From Winogradskyella schleiferi (GTDB taxonomy: Bacteria; Bacteroidota; Bacteroidia; Flavobacteriales; Flavobacteriaceae), in NCBI RefSeq assembly GCF_013394655.1, contig NZ_CP053351.1:1828501-1892500 (forward strand): a stretch of 64,000 nt of DNA, given 5' to 3'. Positions 25,141-34,568 of the stretch are shown here, one piece after another (the stretch's first letter is position 1; each line of letters begins with the position of its first letter). Position numbers and translations under genes: made by a program. The notes under the pieces were generated by a model. The model was not told where the DNA came from. It was given only the letters and a program-made list of their open reading frames with translations, and made no database searches.

Positions 25141-26286
25141 TTAATCCATTTCAATTATTAGATCTGTATATTGTTTCAAAATATGATTTTTTTCATAAAT
25201 CATAATTCGTTTTTTGCCATGGTTTTTGCAATCCGCTAAATAATCTTTATTATTAACAAAATAATTAATTCCTTTAGCCATTAGATCAACATTTTTAATT
25301 GGAACTAGAATTCCATAATCAGTGATCATTAAATCATCTTTAGCTGATTCCAATTCCATTATTTCATCTGGTCCTGACTTGCAATTAGTTGTTAATATAG
25401 GAAGTTTACATGCCATAGCTTCTAATATTACATTAGGAAATCCTTCATGGTTTGATCCAAAGATAAATATGTCTGCGGACTTTAGATATTTATAAGGGTT
25501 GGCATCAAAACCCATTAAAAAAACTTGCTCTCCAACATTTAACTTTTTTATAAGTTCCTCAAGTTCATCCTGCATGTCTCCTACACCAAAAATATACAAT
25601 CTTAATAACGGGTTGTTTAGTTTGTGAATCGCCTCAATGAGCATTATATGGTTTTTGCCAACATCCAAGCGTCCTAGAGTAATCATGTTGAATTTATTCT
25701 TATCAAAAAACGAGTCTATAGGTTCAATCTTATTTATCTTTTCCAAATCAATAGGGTTGTGAACAACTTCCATAATTTTAGGAGGTACTCCAAAATTATC
25801 AATTAGGTCTTTGGCATTGCCTATAGAGTTACCAATTATCATATCCGATTTTTTATATAATAATCGAATCATCGTTTTATTAAAACTAGATTGAAAACCC
25901 TTGTAGCTATACTGTAGCGTAGGAAAAGCTAATTCATTTGCTATCGTTTTAAATTTGTAACGCGTTAATTTACTGGCAATAATATTAATAAAATTGGGTC
26001 TGGTTAAAAGGCTTACGCTATGGGTAATCTTTAATTTTTTTAATAATTTGGCGTATTTATAAGCAAGAAAAGGAATTTTTAATGCTTTAATTATACCATT
26101 TTCGTTTGCTTCTGATTTTTCTAAATAATGAATTGGTAATCCTTCGGGTAATTCATATTTAATAATGGTATTCATTAAGATCAAATGAACGTCTATATTA
26201 TGTTTAGTGCAATAAGATAATATATAAGAACACTGTCTTTCGGCTCCTCCGCCAGATAATGAGTAAATTAAAAAACCTAATTTCAT
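25141..26286 (-). CDS. glycosyltransferase family 4
   Basis: A 381-residue GT-B enzyme of the GT4 type. It begins LGFLIYSLSGGGAERQCSYILSY (the GGGAER acceptor-side signature), has TLGRLDVGKNHIMLIEAI at the donor domain, and the E-x7-E motif in NHEGFPNVILEAMACKLPIL. It sits 25 nt before asnB and 10 nt after the next GT4. Probably adds one sugar to the lipid-linked repeat on the cytoplasmic face of the membrane; the donor is unknown. Confidence 0.92.
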   Translation of the reverse strand: MKLGFLIYSLSGGGAERQCSYILSYCTKHNIDVHLILMNTIIKYELPEGLPIHYLEKSEANENGIIKALKIPFLAYKYAKLLKKLKITHSVSLLTRPNFINIIASKLTRYKFKTIANELAFPTLQYSYKGFQSSFNKTMIRLLYKKSDMIIGNSIGNAKDLIDNFGVPPKIMEVVHNPIDLEKINKIEPIDSFFDKNKFNMITLGRLDVGKNHIMLIEAIHKLNNPLLRLYIFGVGDMQDELEELIKKLNVGEQVFLMGFDANPYKYLKSADIFIFGSNHEGFPNVILEAMACKLPILTTNCKSGPDEIMELESAKDDLMITDYGILVPIKNVDLMAKGINYFVNNKDYLADCKNHGKKRIMIYEKNHILKQYTDLIIEMD

Positions 26287-26296
26287 ACTAATCTTA

Positions 26297-27367
26297 TTAC
26301 TTTATTATATTGATGAATAAGTCTTCATACTGTTGAAGAATTACGTCTTTATTAAACTTTTTGTTTACAGATTCCCTGACATCAATTGGATTCCATTGAC
26401 GAGTATCCTTCAATTTTTCGATATAACCTTCTTCATTTTCAACCATATAGCCATTTATACCATCTTCAATGATTTCTTTAGTACCGCCAGGAACATTAAA
26501 TGCCAAGACAGGTGTTCCTACAGAACAAGATTCAATTAAGCAATTTGGAAAACCTTCGAAATAAGAACCTTGCAGAAAAAAATCACTTTTAGCAAGGTAT
26601 TTTGAAACCTCCTTGGTAAAATTGATATGTGTAATTTTATCTGTTAAGCCAAATTGCTCTATTAAAGAAAAAATAGTGTCTTTCTCACTGCCATTGCCAA
26701 TTATTGTGTAGTGAAATGGAAAATCAAGTTTCGATAGGATTTTTAAAATCCTCTCATAGCCTTTTTCTTTGCTTAATCTTCCTACGGTAATATATTGAAT
26801 AGGGTTGTTTTTGGTTTTTTGCTCTTTTAATTTAAAACTGTCTGTAATAGGATTGTTAATTACAATCATTTTTTCAGCACTTATATTGTAATTGTCTTTT
26901 ATGTCATCTAGCATATCTTGAGATTGACATATAATCTTATCAAAGCGATTAAATCGTTTATTCCCTATAAAAGAAAGAGGGTTAAACTCCTTTGTTTTAA
27001 AAAAATCAGTGTCCAAACTAAGCACGGTAACTTCCCTGGATATGAATTTTGTTTTAGGAAAAAAGACAGACATGTATGCCGTAACTGTATTAAGATGACC
27101 AACAGCACTTACTAATATGTCTGGTTTGTTTTTTCTAACATATTTAAACAGTGCGGTAACGCCATTCAAAACTCTGGCTTTTTCTAAGAAGACGAGTTTT
27201 ATATCTTTTACATCGTAAGAAGCATCTTTTGAATAACCTACTATTAATAACGTAACTTCAAACTTTTCTGGATCAATATTTTGAGCAATGTAAGAAAACA
27301 CGCGTTCTGCACCACCTGGTAGAAGATTGGGAAGCGCAAATGTGATATTAATTTTTCTTGTTTTCAT
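26297..27367 (-). CDS. glycosyltransferase family 4
   Basis: A 356-residue GT-B enzyme. It opens with ITFALPNLLPGGAERVFSYI, has the donor-domain segment TVGRLSKEKGYERILKIL and the E-x7-E region YFEGFPNCLIESCSVGTPVLAF. Sequence features are close to the neighbouring GT4 genes at 25.1 and 30.4 kb, suggesting gene duplication inside the cluster followed by divergence. The donor and linkage cannot be read. Confidence 0.92.
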   Translation of the reverse strand: MKTRKINITFALPNLLPGGAERVFSYIAQNIDPEKFEVTLLIVGYSKDASYDVKDIKLVFLEKARVLNGVTALFKYVRKNKPDILVSAVGHLNTVTAYMSVFFPKTKFISREVTVLSLDTDFFKTKEFNPLSFIGNKRFNRFDKIICQSQDMLDDIKDNYNISAEKMIVINNPITDSFKLKEQKTKNNPIQYITVGRLSKEKGYERILKILSKLDFPFHYTIIGNGSEKDTIFSLIEQFGLTDKITHINFTKEVSKYLAKSDFFLQGSYFEGFPNCLIESCSVGTPVLAFNVPGGTKEIIEDGINGYMVENEEGYIEKLKDTRQWNPIDVRESVNKKFNKDVILQQYEDLFINIIK

Positions 27368-27433
27368 AACTCTTATTATTTATTCTATTTTTATTAACCA
27401 ATAATTTGCTTTTAAAACAGCTTGGATATAATT

Positions 27434-27973
27434 TTATTCTAAGATATTGTTTATATATCCTTCTGTTGGGTTTTCCTTTGCTATAATTTTCGCAGGGTTA
27501 CCAATAACTAAAGACTTATCGGGAACATCAAAATTCACAAAAGAATTGGGCGCTATTAATACATTATTTCCTATAGTTATTTTGCCAGCAATCACAGAAC
27601 CTGTACCAATCCATACATTATTTCCTAAAGTAGGACAACCCTTATTTTTACCTCTATTTGCTTGACCTATGGTAGTTAAATGAGAGATATTGCAATGCTT
27701 TCCAATTATAGCATCTTTGTTAATGACGATTGTGCCAAAATGCCCAATATAAAACCCTTCTCCAATTGAAGTTGAAACAGGGATTTGAAACCCATATTTG
27801 TAGCTAAGTCTTTTTACAATAAGTCCAAAGTAAATTCCTAATAAAGAGAACCTTTTGTATTTCGATGCTTTACGTAGGTAGTACATATAATGAAAACCTG
27901 GATTTCTTTTTCCTTTATATATTTTTGTTAAGCCACCGTAGCGGAATAGATCTGCTTTGATTATTTCTTTCAT
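27434..27973 (-). CDS. left-handed beta-helix acetyltransferase (CysE/WcaB-like)
   Basis: A 179-residue hexapeptide-repeat enzyme. Repeats run from about residue 70 to 165, with the active-site region IGHFGTIVINKDAIIGKHCNISHLTTIG and the loop GCPTLGNNVWIGTGSVIAG. It lacks the N-terminal helical domain of full CysE, like polysaccharide-cluster O-acetyltransferases. Likely acetylates a sugar of the repeat unit using acetyl-CoA. It has no N-terminal Rossmann domain, so it is not PglD-like. Confidence 0.9.
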   Translation of the reverse strand: MKEIIKADLFRYGGLTKIYKGKRNPGFHYMYYLRKASKYKRFSLLGIYFGLIVKRLSYKYGFQIPVSTSIGEGFYIGHFGTIVINKDAIIGKHCNISHLTTIGQANRGKNKGCPTLGNNVWIGTGSVIAGKITIGNNVLIAPNSFVNFDVPDKSLVIGNPAKIIAKENPTEGYINNILE

Positions 27974-28089
27974 TTTTTTAATTTATCGATTACACAAATT
28001 GATTGAAATTACGTCTGAACATTAAAATACAACTGCTATTGTGATACGTGCCATCTATCAATTACTATATTATTTGCATAAAACGGATT

Positions 28090-29043
28090 TTATCTTAATA
28101 AATGTTTAAAATGCCATCCTATATTAAATAAAAATCTCAACGTTATATTTGGAAGTTCGCGTAAGTAATCTTGCTTTTTAAAATTTAAATAATGTGCGGC
28201 TCTCAAAAGTGTATACGTTCGTTTTAAAAAGTATGTTGGCTTTTTTAAAAAATAATCTTTTGAGAACCAATTGATAACAGATAATGAATAGACAGCCATA
28301 CCAAAAGAATTCTTTTCGTGATCTCTATTAGACAATCTGTTATGGGTATCGAGATAATAGATTCTTAAGACTTCATTAATGTATAATGTCTCATAACCTA
28401 GGCTAGAGATAAATTCCCAGATTAAACCTTCAGGAATAAGTCCTTTTGCAAACATATCTGGATTTATTTTTATCCTTTTCAATATTTCGGTCTTTGTAAA
28501 ACCCCATCTTTCCATAACAACAGGATGATAAAGGTTTTGTCTAAAAGTACTACTGTAATAAGGGTACTCCGGAAATTTTTCTCCAATCACTTGTCCTGAC
28601 TCGTCTTTGCACATTGCAGTAATGCCACTAATCATCTTCTTTTTATTTTCAGGAATAGAATCATAAGAATTACTAAAAACTTCTAAGGCATTTTCTACAC
28701 ATTCGTCGTCAGAATCTAATATGATTAAAAATTCACCTTGGGCTAGATCTATGGCTTGAAAGTAACAAGCCATTTTATGTTGGTTTTTGGCATTATTAAT
28801 ATAATTGACCTTGAATTTAGCAGTTTTTAAAAGTTCCAATATCGTTTGGTGGGAATTGTCAGTAGAACCATCATTGATCAATATCAATTCGAAGTCCGTG
28901 AAGGTTTGACTATTCAATGAATCAAAAACACGATGAATAGTATCTGCTCTATTATACACTGGAGTGAAAATAGAAAATCTATACTCGGAATTTTCTATAA
29001 TGTCTTCAGTATTGAAGGTTGGTATAAAATCAATAAAATTCAT
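28090..29043 (-). CDS. glycosyltransferase family 2
   Basis: A 317-residue GT-A enzyme. It has the N-terminal nucleotide-binding segment FSIFTPVYNRADTIHRVFDS, then ELILINDGSTDNS and the metal-binding motif LIILDSDDECVENA. The start at 29043 puts about 25 residues before the GT-A fold, which is longer than usual, but no better ATG follows. It is flanked by 96-nt and 116-nt gaps, the largest in this block, so local promoters are possible. Confidence 0.92.
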   Translation of the reverse strand: MNFIDFIPTFNTEDIIENSEYRFSIFTPVYNRADTIHRVFDSLNSQTFTDFELILINDGSTDNSHQTILELLKTAKFKVNYINNAKNQHKMACYFQAIDLAQGEFLIILDSDDECVENALEVFSNSYDSIPENKKKMISGITAMCKDESGQVIGEKFPEYPYYSSTFRQNLYHPVVMERWGFTKTEILKRIKINPDMFAKGLIPEGLIWEFISSLGYETLYINEVLRIYYLDTHNRLSNRDHEKNSFGMAVYSLSVINWFSKDYFLKKPTYFLKRTYTLLRAAHYLNFKKQDYLRELPNITLRFLFNIGWHFKHLLR

Positions 29044-29139
29044 AATATGTTGGTTTTTAATATTTTAATTTCTAAATAATTTTAAATAAGATTATTTAGT
29101 TTTTTAACCTATATCCAATAAAAACAGTTGATATTTTTT

Positions 29140-30354
29140 TCATGTCTCTAATGTTTTTAAAGTGTTTAAAGATTCTTTAGATGTATTATGGTCTATCAAA
29201 TAGCCAACAAATACAAAGAAAACGATTAAATTAGGTTGATTAATAACACTTTGCAGACTGACCATAAATATGTATAGTACAATTAAAATAGACATTCCAA
29301 AATATCGAATTTCAGGACTTAAGGTTAGTGTTTTTAAGAAAAAATAACCTAGCATAAAAATAAAGAACAGAAAAGTAAATAAACCTGCATCGACCCATAT
29401 AACAATATAAGTATTATGAACATGCTGGTCGATCGCAAAATCTACACCATTACCTAAAATTGGATTTTCGTATAGGTAATAAAGTGCCCGTTCTATCAAA
29501 TTCGAACGTCCAGAACTATCCACGTCTTCGAGATTAAAAGTTAGTAGATTAATTATATTATTGACTTTTCCTGTTTGTGCAGCAGACAAGCCCAGACTAT
29601 TAACTTGAGATTTAAGAGCGAAAATTGCGGTATAAAATAATGGTATTATAACGGCAATTAAAACTAGCTTGATACCTGTAAAAAACTTATGATTTATAAG
29701 AAAGAATACAATAGTGAATACAAATAAACCCGTTGTAGAATAGGTTAAAAATAAGCTATAGAACAAAGTAGCTAAAATTAGTACTTTTATAAGTCTAAAT
29801 AAAAACGTTTTTGGTTGGAATAATTGATTAAACAAGATATAAGCAAAAATACTAGTATAAGCGGCAGCATTCGGGTCTCCTGTTATACCGCCTGCACGAT
29901 CCAATGCCCATCCATGTTCTTCTCCTGTATAGGCATTAATATTAAGTTTGATTAATATAATGGTAACAAAAGAAGATATAACGAAACAGGTTGTTATTAC
30001 TTTAAAAAAAACTTTGAACTGTTCCGTATTACTTAAGAGAAAATAAAATCCTATAAAATATATGACTGGAACAAAGGTTGCAATTATAGAGGTTTGAAAA
30101 CCAGAAACTCCTGATGCCAGTAAACCAAAACTATAATATAAAATATAGAAAATAAACCATAATTTATTAGTATTGGATAAGGACATTATATTTTGACGAA
30201 ATAAAATAGTTCCAAGTATTAAAAGCATCAAATTTAAATAAGCGACTAACTGCGAAGCACTTGGTGAAATAAATTGAGATATTAGACCCTGTATATTAAG
30301 GCAACTAATCACCAGAGGTACATAAAAGCATATTATAATTATAATTTTATACAT
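29140..30354 (-). CDS. wzy: O-antigen/capsule polymerase (Wzy-like)
   Basis: A 404-residue protein with about ten to twelve hydrophobic helices and the O-antigen ligase/polymerase domain pattern. It includes the long periplasmic loop with RSNLIERALYYLYENPILGNG followed by HNTYIVIWVDAGLFTFLFF. The pair LIERA...GNG...HNTY is typical of Wzy_C/WaaL domains. In this position between a GT4 and a GT2, next to a flippase, the polymerase role is favoured over O-antigen ligase. Start ATG at 30354, 3 nt after the stop of the GT4 gene. Confidence 0.88.
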   Translation of the reverse strand: MYKIIIIICFYVPLVISCLNIQGLISQFISPSASQLVAYLNLMLLILGTILFRQNIMSLSNTNKLWFIFYILYYSFGLLASGVSGFQTSIIATFVPVIYFIGFYFLLSNTEQFKVFFKVITTCFVISSFVTIILIKLNINAYTGEEHGWALDRAGGITGDPNAAAYTSIFAYILFNQLFQPKTFLFRLIKVLILATLFYSLFLTYSTTGLFVFTIVFFLINHKFFTGIKLVLIAVIIPLFYTAIFALKSQVNSLGLSAAQTGKVNNIINLLTFNLEDVDSSGRSNLIERALYYLYENPILGNGVDFAIDQHVHNTYIVIWVDAGLFTFLFFIFMLGYFFLKTLTLSPEIRYFGMSILIVLYIFMVSLQSVINQPNLIVFFVFVGYLIDHNTSKESLNTLKTLET

Positions 30355-30357
30355 TAA

Positions 30358-31452
30358 TTATTTAACTATGTTAGTAATTAAATTTTCGTAACGCTCCGAA
30401 ATACTTGAAATGCTATATTTATTGAGTGAGTTAATACCATTTTCAGAAAGTCTATTTCTTAAACTCTCGCTATTTATAAGTTCTCTTAGACCTTCTTGCA
30501 TTCTGGTCATGTTTTGATCTTCAATCAGTAAGCCGTTCACATTATTTTCTATAATATCGGAAGGCCCAGTTTTACAATCGTAAGAAATACATGCCATTCC
30601 TTGGGACATAGCTTCTAATAATACCATAGGTAATCCCTCAAATCTTGAAGGCAATATAAATATTGAAGATTGGTGCATGACCTTAGAGATATCCGTTATA
30701 AAACCAATGAATTCGACTTTATCTAATATATTATTATCCTTAGCCAATTGGGTTAAATGATTTAACCCTATATCCCCATCTCCAGTTCCAGCAATTTTTA
30801 ATTTCCAATCGGGATTCTCTTTAAGCACGGGAGCTATTAATTCAATTAAATTATCGAGCCCTTTATGATGGTAACGCGTTAAATTTCCAACCGCTAAAAT
30901 TGATTTTTCCCGAACATGTGAATTATCTTTAATAGGAGAAAAGCTGCAAGGATTTGGCATAACATATGTTTTTACACCATTTTTCTTATAAAAATCAATA
31001 TCAAATGAAGTCAAAACAGTGACCGTATTAGCTAATCTGTAAACATACCTTTTAGTGAAATTTGAAATTCTCTTTCTTCCTTCCATAAATCGTAGATAGG
31101 AATTGTGTTCTTGCGCAATAATTTTTATCGAAAATAATTTAGCTACGGTTATAGCTAAAAGATTTGTGAGTGTAATATAAGATATAATTATGTCAGGTCT
31201 ATTAGCTTTAATTTTATAATAATTAATTAGACCAGTAATATTTTTCAAAGTGTAATTCGTAATAATTTTTGGCGGATTTAACTTTATTCTATTGATAGAT
31301 GGGTCAAGTGGATAATCTGTATCCATTTCATCATAAAAAGTTATAATAGAAATCTGGTGTGCTTTGTTCTTAGCTAAATGATTTGCAACCAATGCAACTA
31401 CGCGTTCAGCTCCTCCGCTACTTAAAGCTGATATGATAAAATCTATTTTCAT
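30358..31452 (-). CDS. glycosyltransferase family 4
   Basis: A 364-residue GT-B enzyme. The opening IDFIISALSSGGAERVVALV, the donor segment AVGNLTRYHHKGLDNLIELI, and SRFEGLPMVLLEAMSQGMACI with E-x7-E are all present. It is translationally coupled to the flippase gene upstream: the stop and start overlap by one base. Adds a sugar to the repeat unit; the donor is unknown. Confidence 0.92.
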   Translation of the reverse strand: MKIDFIISALSSGGAERVVALVANHLAKNKAHQISIITFYDEMDTDYPLDPSINRIKLNPPKIITNYTLKNITGLINYYKIKANRPDIIISYITLTNLLAITVAKLFSIKIIAQEHNSYLRFMEGRKRISNFTKRYVYRLANTVTVLTSFDIDFYKKNGVKTYVMPNPCSFSPIKDNSHVREKSILAVGNLTRYHHKGLDNLIELIAPVLKENPDWKLKIAGTGDGDIGLNHLTQLAKDNNILDKVEFIGFITDISKVMHQSSIFILPSRFEGLPMVLLEAMSQGMACISYDCKTGPSDIIENNVNGLLIEDQNMTRMQEGLRELINSESLRNRLSENGINSLNKYSISSISERYENLITNIVK

Positions 31453-32984
31453 TATTTCAGTTTTACTAGGGTAAATATTCTTTTAGAAACATTTCTAAAT
31501 CCAAGACTCGATATGTAAATAATAGGTGTATATGCTACAAACGCAAGTAGTAATATTTTGAAAGCATAAATGATTAAATTAAAGAGGTTTATGTCTCCCA
31601 AGATTAAGAATTTCTGAATTTCATAGCAAATATAAAATGGTAAAATCAACGACAATACTAAAATCAAAAATCTTTTCCAATAATGCCATAGGTTTTCCTT
31701 AAAGCCATGTTTATATAAAAAATAAGGTCTCCACAATAATATAACAATTGAAAATGCGATTGTTGTTCCCATAAGAATACCAGCAAGATCAAAATAATGA
31801 AGTAAGATTATGGACATCCCTAAATTTATGATGCTTTGTGCAACTGGTGCCCAAATATCTTGGTATAATCCATAGGCATCTTTGAAGTGATCTACAGGAA
31901 CTCTAATTTGCATTATGAACATATTCAAAAGAAACAATATTAAGACATATTTACTTAAAATGTAGGTCTTATCGGATAACCAAACTAAAATAAAAGGTTC
32001 CGTTACAAAATAAAGAACTATTATGGCTAAACCACCTATATAAAATCGAAGCGCCATCATTTCCCAAAAAACTTTGTTAATATTCTTTTTGTTGTTCTCT
32101 GCTACTAAATTGCCTATTCCGGCAGCTGTACCCGCAAAAGCTGTATTTACTAATTGCAATAGTCTGCTAAATACTAACTCATAATTACCAAAAAATGCTA
32201 CCGTTTCAATACTTATGAAAACAAAAATCAATATTTGGTCTGTGCCACCTGTGACAAACGTTCCTAACTTGTGCAAAGAGATTTGCTTAACTTTTTTGAT
32301 AATTTCAGGGTTGGTCTTTAAGATCGAATTTGTTGTCTTTTGATTGATCCCTAACCATGGATAAATTTGTTTTACTTTCCTTCTTAAAATATAACTATTA
32401 ACTATATAGTATATCAATTCTAAGGTAATCCATCCATAAACACTTTGATAATAATACACTATGATGCATTGGAGTAAGATTTTTATCAAGTTTATGGATT
32501 GTGAACTTGAAGTTATAACATAGTCTTTTTGATCCGCCTGAAGAAGAATAATATGGTAGTTGAAGAAAAAATTTAAACACATACCAAATAAGAATGTGTA
32601 ATAGGTATAATAGACAACCGTTAACGGTGCATTAAGCGAATCAAATATAATAGGAAAAAAACATGAAATTACGACTCCAGCAATTATGATAAATAGCCCT
32701 ATTTTTTTGTATAGATGGCCAAATAGACTGATTAGTTCATTAATTTTATGATGTTCTTTATTGAAAATTGGTTTATAGAGACTAAAACCAACAGCCGCAC
32801 CGATACCCAATTCTGCTAAATTCAAAAAGCCCAGGAAACTTCTCAGCGTTCCTGAAAGTCCCATGAATTCATCTCCTAAATTATCTAAAAATAATTTTCT
32901 CGAAACAAATTGTAGAATCAAAAACGTAAGATAGAAAAACATGCTAAACTTCATGTTTTTCAGGGCATGGTTTACTCTAGACAT
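31452..32984 (-). CDS. wzx: polysaccharide repeat-unit flippase (Wzx-like)
   Basis: A 510-residue membrane protein with about 12 to 14 helices and a MATE/MOP-like layout. The start SMFFYLTFLILQFVSRKLFL and the segment LSGTLRSFLGFLNLAELGIG are typical of Bacteroidota Wzx. It moves undecaprenyl-linked repeat units across the inner membrane to the Wzy polymerase. The start overlaps the GT2 stop by 8 nt and the stop overlaps the next GT4 start by 1 nt, indicating one transcript. Confidence 0.92.
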   Translation of the reverse strand: MSRVNHALKNMKFSMFFYLTFLILQFVSRKLFLDNLGDEFMGLSGTLRSFLGFLNLAELGIGAAVGFSLYKPIFNKEHHKINELISLFGHLYKKIGLFIIIAGVVISCFFPIIFDSLNAPLTVVYYTYYTFLFGMCLNFFFNYHIILLQADQKDYVITSSSQSINLIKILLQCIIVYYYQSVYGWITLELIYYIVNSYILRRKVKQIYPWLGINQKTTNSILKTNPEIIKKVKQISLHKLGTFVTGGTDQILIFVFISIETVAFFGNYELVFSRLLQLVNTAFAGTAAGIGNLVAENNKKNINKVFWEMMALRFYIGGLAIIVLYFVTEPFILVWLSDKTYILSKYVLILFLLNMFIMQIRVPVDHFKDAYGLYQDIWAPVAQSIINLGMSIILLHYFDLAGILMGTTIAFSIVILLWRPYFLYKHGFKENLWHYWKRFLILVLSLILPFYICYEIQKFLILGDINLFNLIIYAFKILLLAFVAYTPIIYISSLGFRNVSKRIFTLVKLK

Positions 32985-33966
32985 TTTGAAAAAGTTGTAA
33001 TGTTTTACGCTGAATTTTAATCCGTTCCTTGTTAAGAGTCAGAAATATTTTGTACAGCAAAGGTGGTAAAAACACGATGGCATAACTATAAAACTGACTG
33101 TTTTCTACCTTATAGTGTTTTTTGATAGTATTTCGAATATTTTTACGATGTACACCGTCCTGATCGAGGTCAGTATTAAAGTACAACGAATCATAGTGAT
33201 AGGTCAAAAATTTGCACAAATATTGTTTTGCTAAATCTTGTATGTCTTTACCGTAATGAGCTGTATGTTCCACAACATAAGCTCCTGCATTTATAGAATT
33301 TAATTTTTTTATTGAATAATCACTTCTAATAATACTGGTCAGGTTTTGAATATTGTAAACATAAAATTGATTTTCAAAATAACCGATATTAGAAATTTCA
33401 TTTAAAATATCAATGGTATAATAAACATCTTGATGCAAAATGCCTTCAATAAAAAATCGATCTTTTAGTATCGATTTATGGTATATTCTTCTCCAAACGG
33501 CAAATTCTGCATTACTAATTATTCTTCTTAAAGCTGAATGTCTGTCTTCAATTCTTGCATTTATTACGCTTTCTTCTGGTTCACCTGCTTGTACTAAATG
33601 AGAATGCGTAGAACTGGTCTCAACAACTTTTAAATCATTAGCGGTAGCGAATTTAATTAGTTCGTAAAACATATTTGGCTTTACCCAATCATCACTATCT
33701 ACAAATCCAATAAAGTCGCCTTTGCTTTTTTTAAGTCCGTAATTTCTTGCAATACTAGACCCACCATTACTAATATGATAAACCCTGATGCGTTTGTCTT
33801 TTAACGCATGCTTATCACATATACTACCGCTCAAATCTGTTGACCCATCATTAACTAGAATGACTTCTATATTTTTATGTGTTTGTTGAATGAGGGATTC
33901 AATACATCGGTCTAGGTATGACTCAACATTATAAACAGGAACAATTATAGATATTAAAATGTTCAT
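32977..33966 (-). CDS. glycosyltransferase family 2
   Basis: A 329-residue GT-A enzyme: ISIIVPVYNVESYLDRCIES at the N-terminus, EVILVNDGSTDLSGSICD, and the metal motif GFVDSDDWVKPN. An ATG at 33987 would add seven residues. I prefer the ATG at 33966, which is preceded by an A-rich stretch and puts the motif at the usual distance from the start. First gene of the minus-strand block from 34 to 21.4 kb; overlaps wzx by 8 nt. The donor is unknown. Confidence 0.9.
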   Translation of the reverse strand: MNILISIIVPVYNVESYLDRCIESLIQQTHKNIEVILVNDGSTDLSGSICDKHALKDKRIRVYHISNGGSSIARNYGLKKSKGDFIGFVDSDDWVKPNMFYELIKFATANDLKVVETSSTHSHLVQAGEPEESVINARIEDRHSALRRIISNAEFAVWRRIYHKSILKDRFFIEGILHQDVYYTIDILNEISNIGYFENQFYVYNIQNLTSIIRSDYSIKKLNSINAGAYVVEHTAHYGKDIQDLAKQYLCKFLTYHYDSLYFNTDLDQDGVHRKNIRNTIKKHYKVENSQFYSYAIVFLPPLLYKIFLTLNKERIKIQRKTLQLFQNV

Positions 33967-33987
33967 TTTTTCGATTTGGGTTAACAT

Positions 33988-34568
33988 TACTTAATAACAG
34001 GCTAATACGCTAATTTTATCTAATAAAAAATAGATTTAAAAAAATTGATTAATCAAATTATGATGTATAAACATTATTAAATATATCAGCTAAGTTGTTA
34101 TTCGCAAATATTGATATTTTTTTTGAGTAACAGTAATAATCTTGACAAAGCATAGTTTTTTACGTTTAAATTCATTTTTTAGATATCAAAGATTTTAAAA
34201 CGTCGATAAAATACATAGTAATCCTGCCTAATCGCTTGTAAATAAGTAGTTATATATTGACATTCAACCATTTATTATATGTAATATTTTACTTTGATAA
34301 GTTAAATTTAATTTTCTATAATCCAAATCTAAATCCATGACGTAATTATAACTGTTAATCGGATATTTTTGCATTTGACTCCTTTTAAATATTGTTTGCG
34401 ATATGTATTTCACTATTGCAATTATATAAAAAAGTAAGTAATTTATTGCATTAATATACGCTTTATCGAATAATATTGTTTTTAAACCCGTATATATAAT
34501 TTAATTTCTAGATTAGCCCTTAGAATATAATTGAGTAGCCCCAAGTTTCTCTAAAACTAATAACCCTT
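33988..34568. promoter_or_regulatory. 581-bp divergent region between capsule operon and giant T9SS protein
   Basis: Very AT-rich and without an ORF. It must hold promoters for the capsule block (minus) and for the 2304-residue protein gene (plus). A TATTTTTG sequence at 34364-34371 fits a plus-strand -7 box but lacks a clear -33 partner and is 198 nt from the start codon. I see no long inverted repeat and no terminator-like structure. It could contain a regulated leader. Confidence 0.5.

Noticed and set aside
13196..34000. Capsule cluster as a mobile island
   Set aside because: No integrase, transposase, tRNA gene or direct repeats at the borders were seen; low GC and gene type alone are not enough.
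33988..34568. Possible small ORF or RNA in the 581-bp gap
   Set aside because: No open frame of protein-like composition and no stable hairpin could be seen; only AT-rich sequence.
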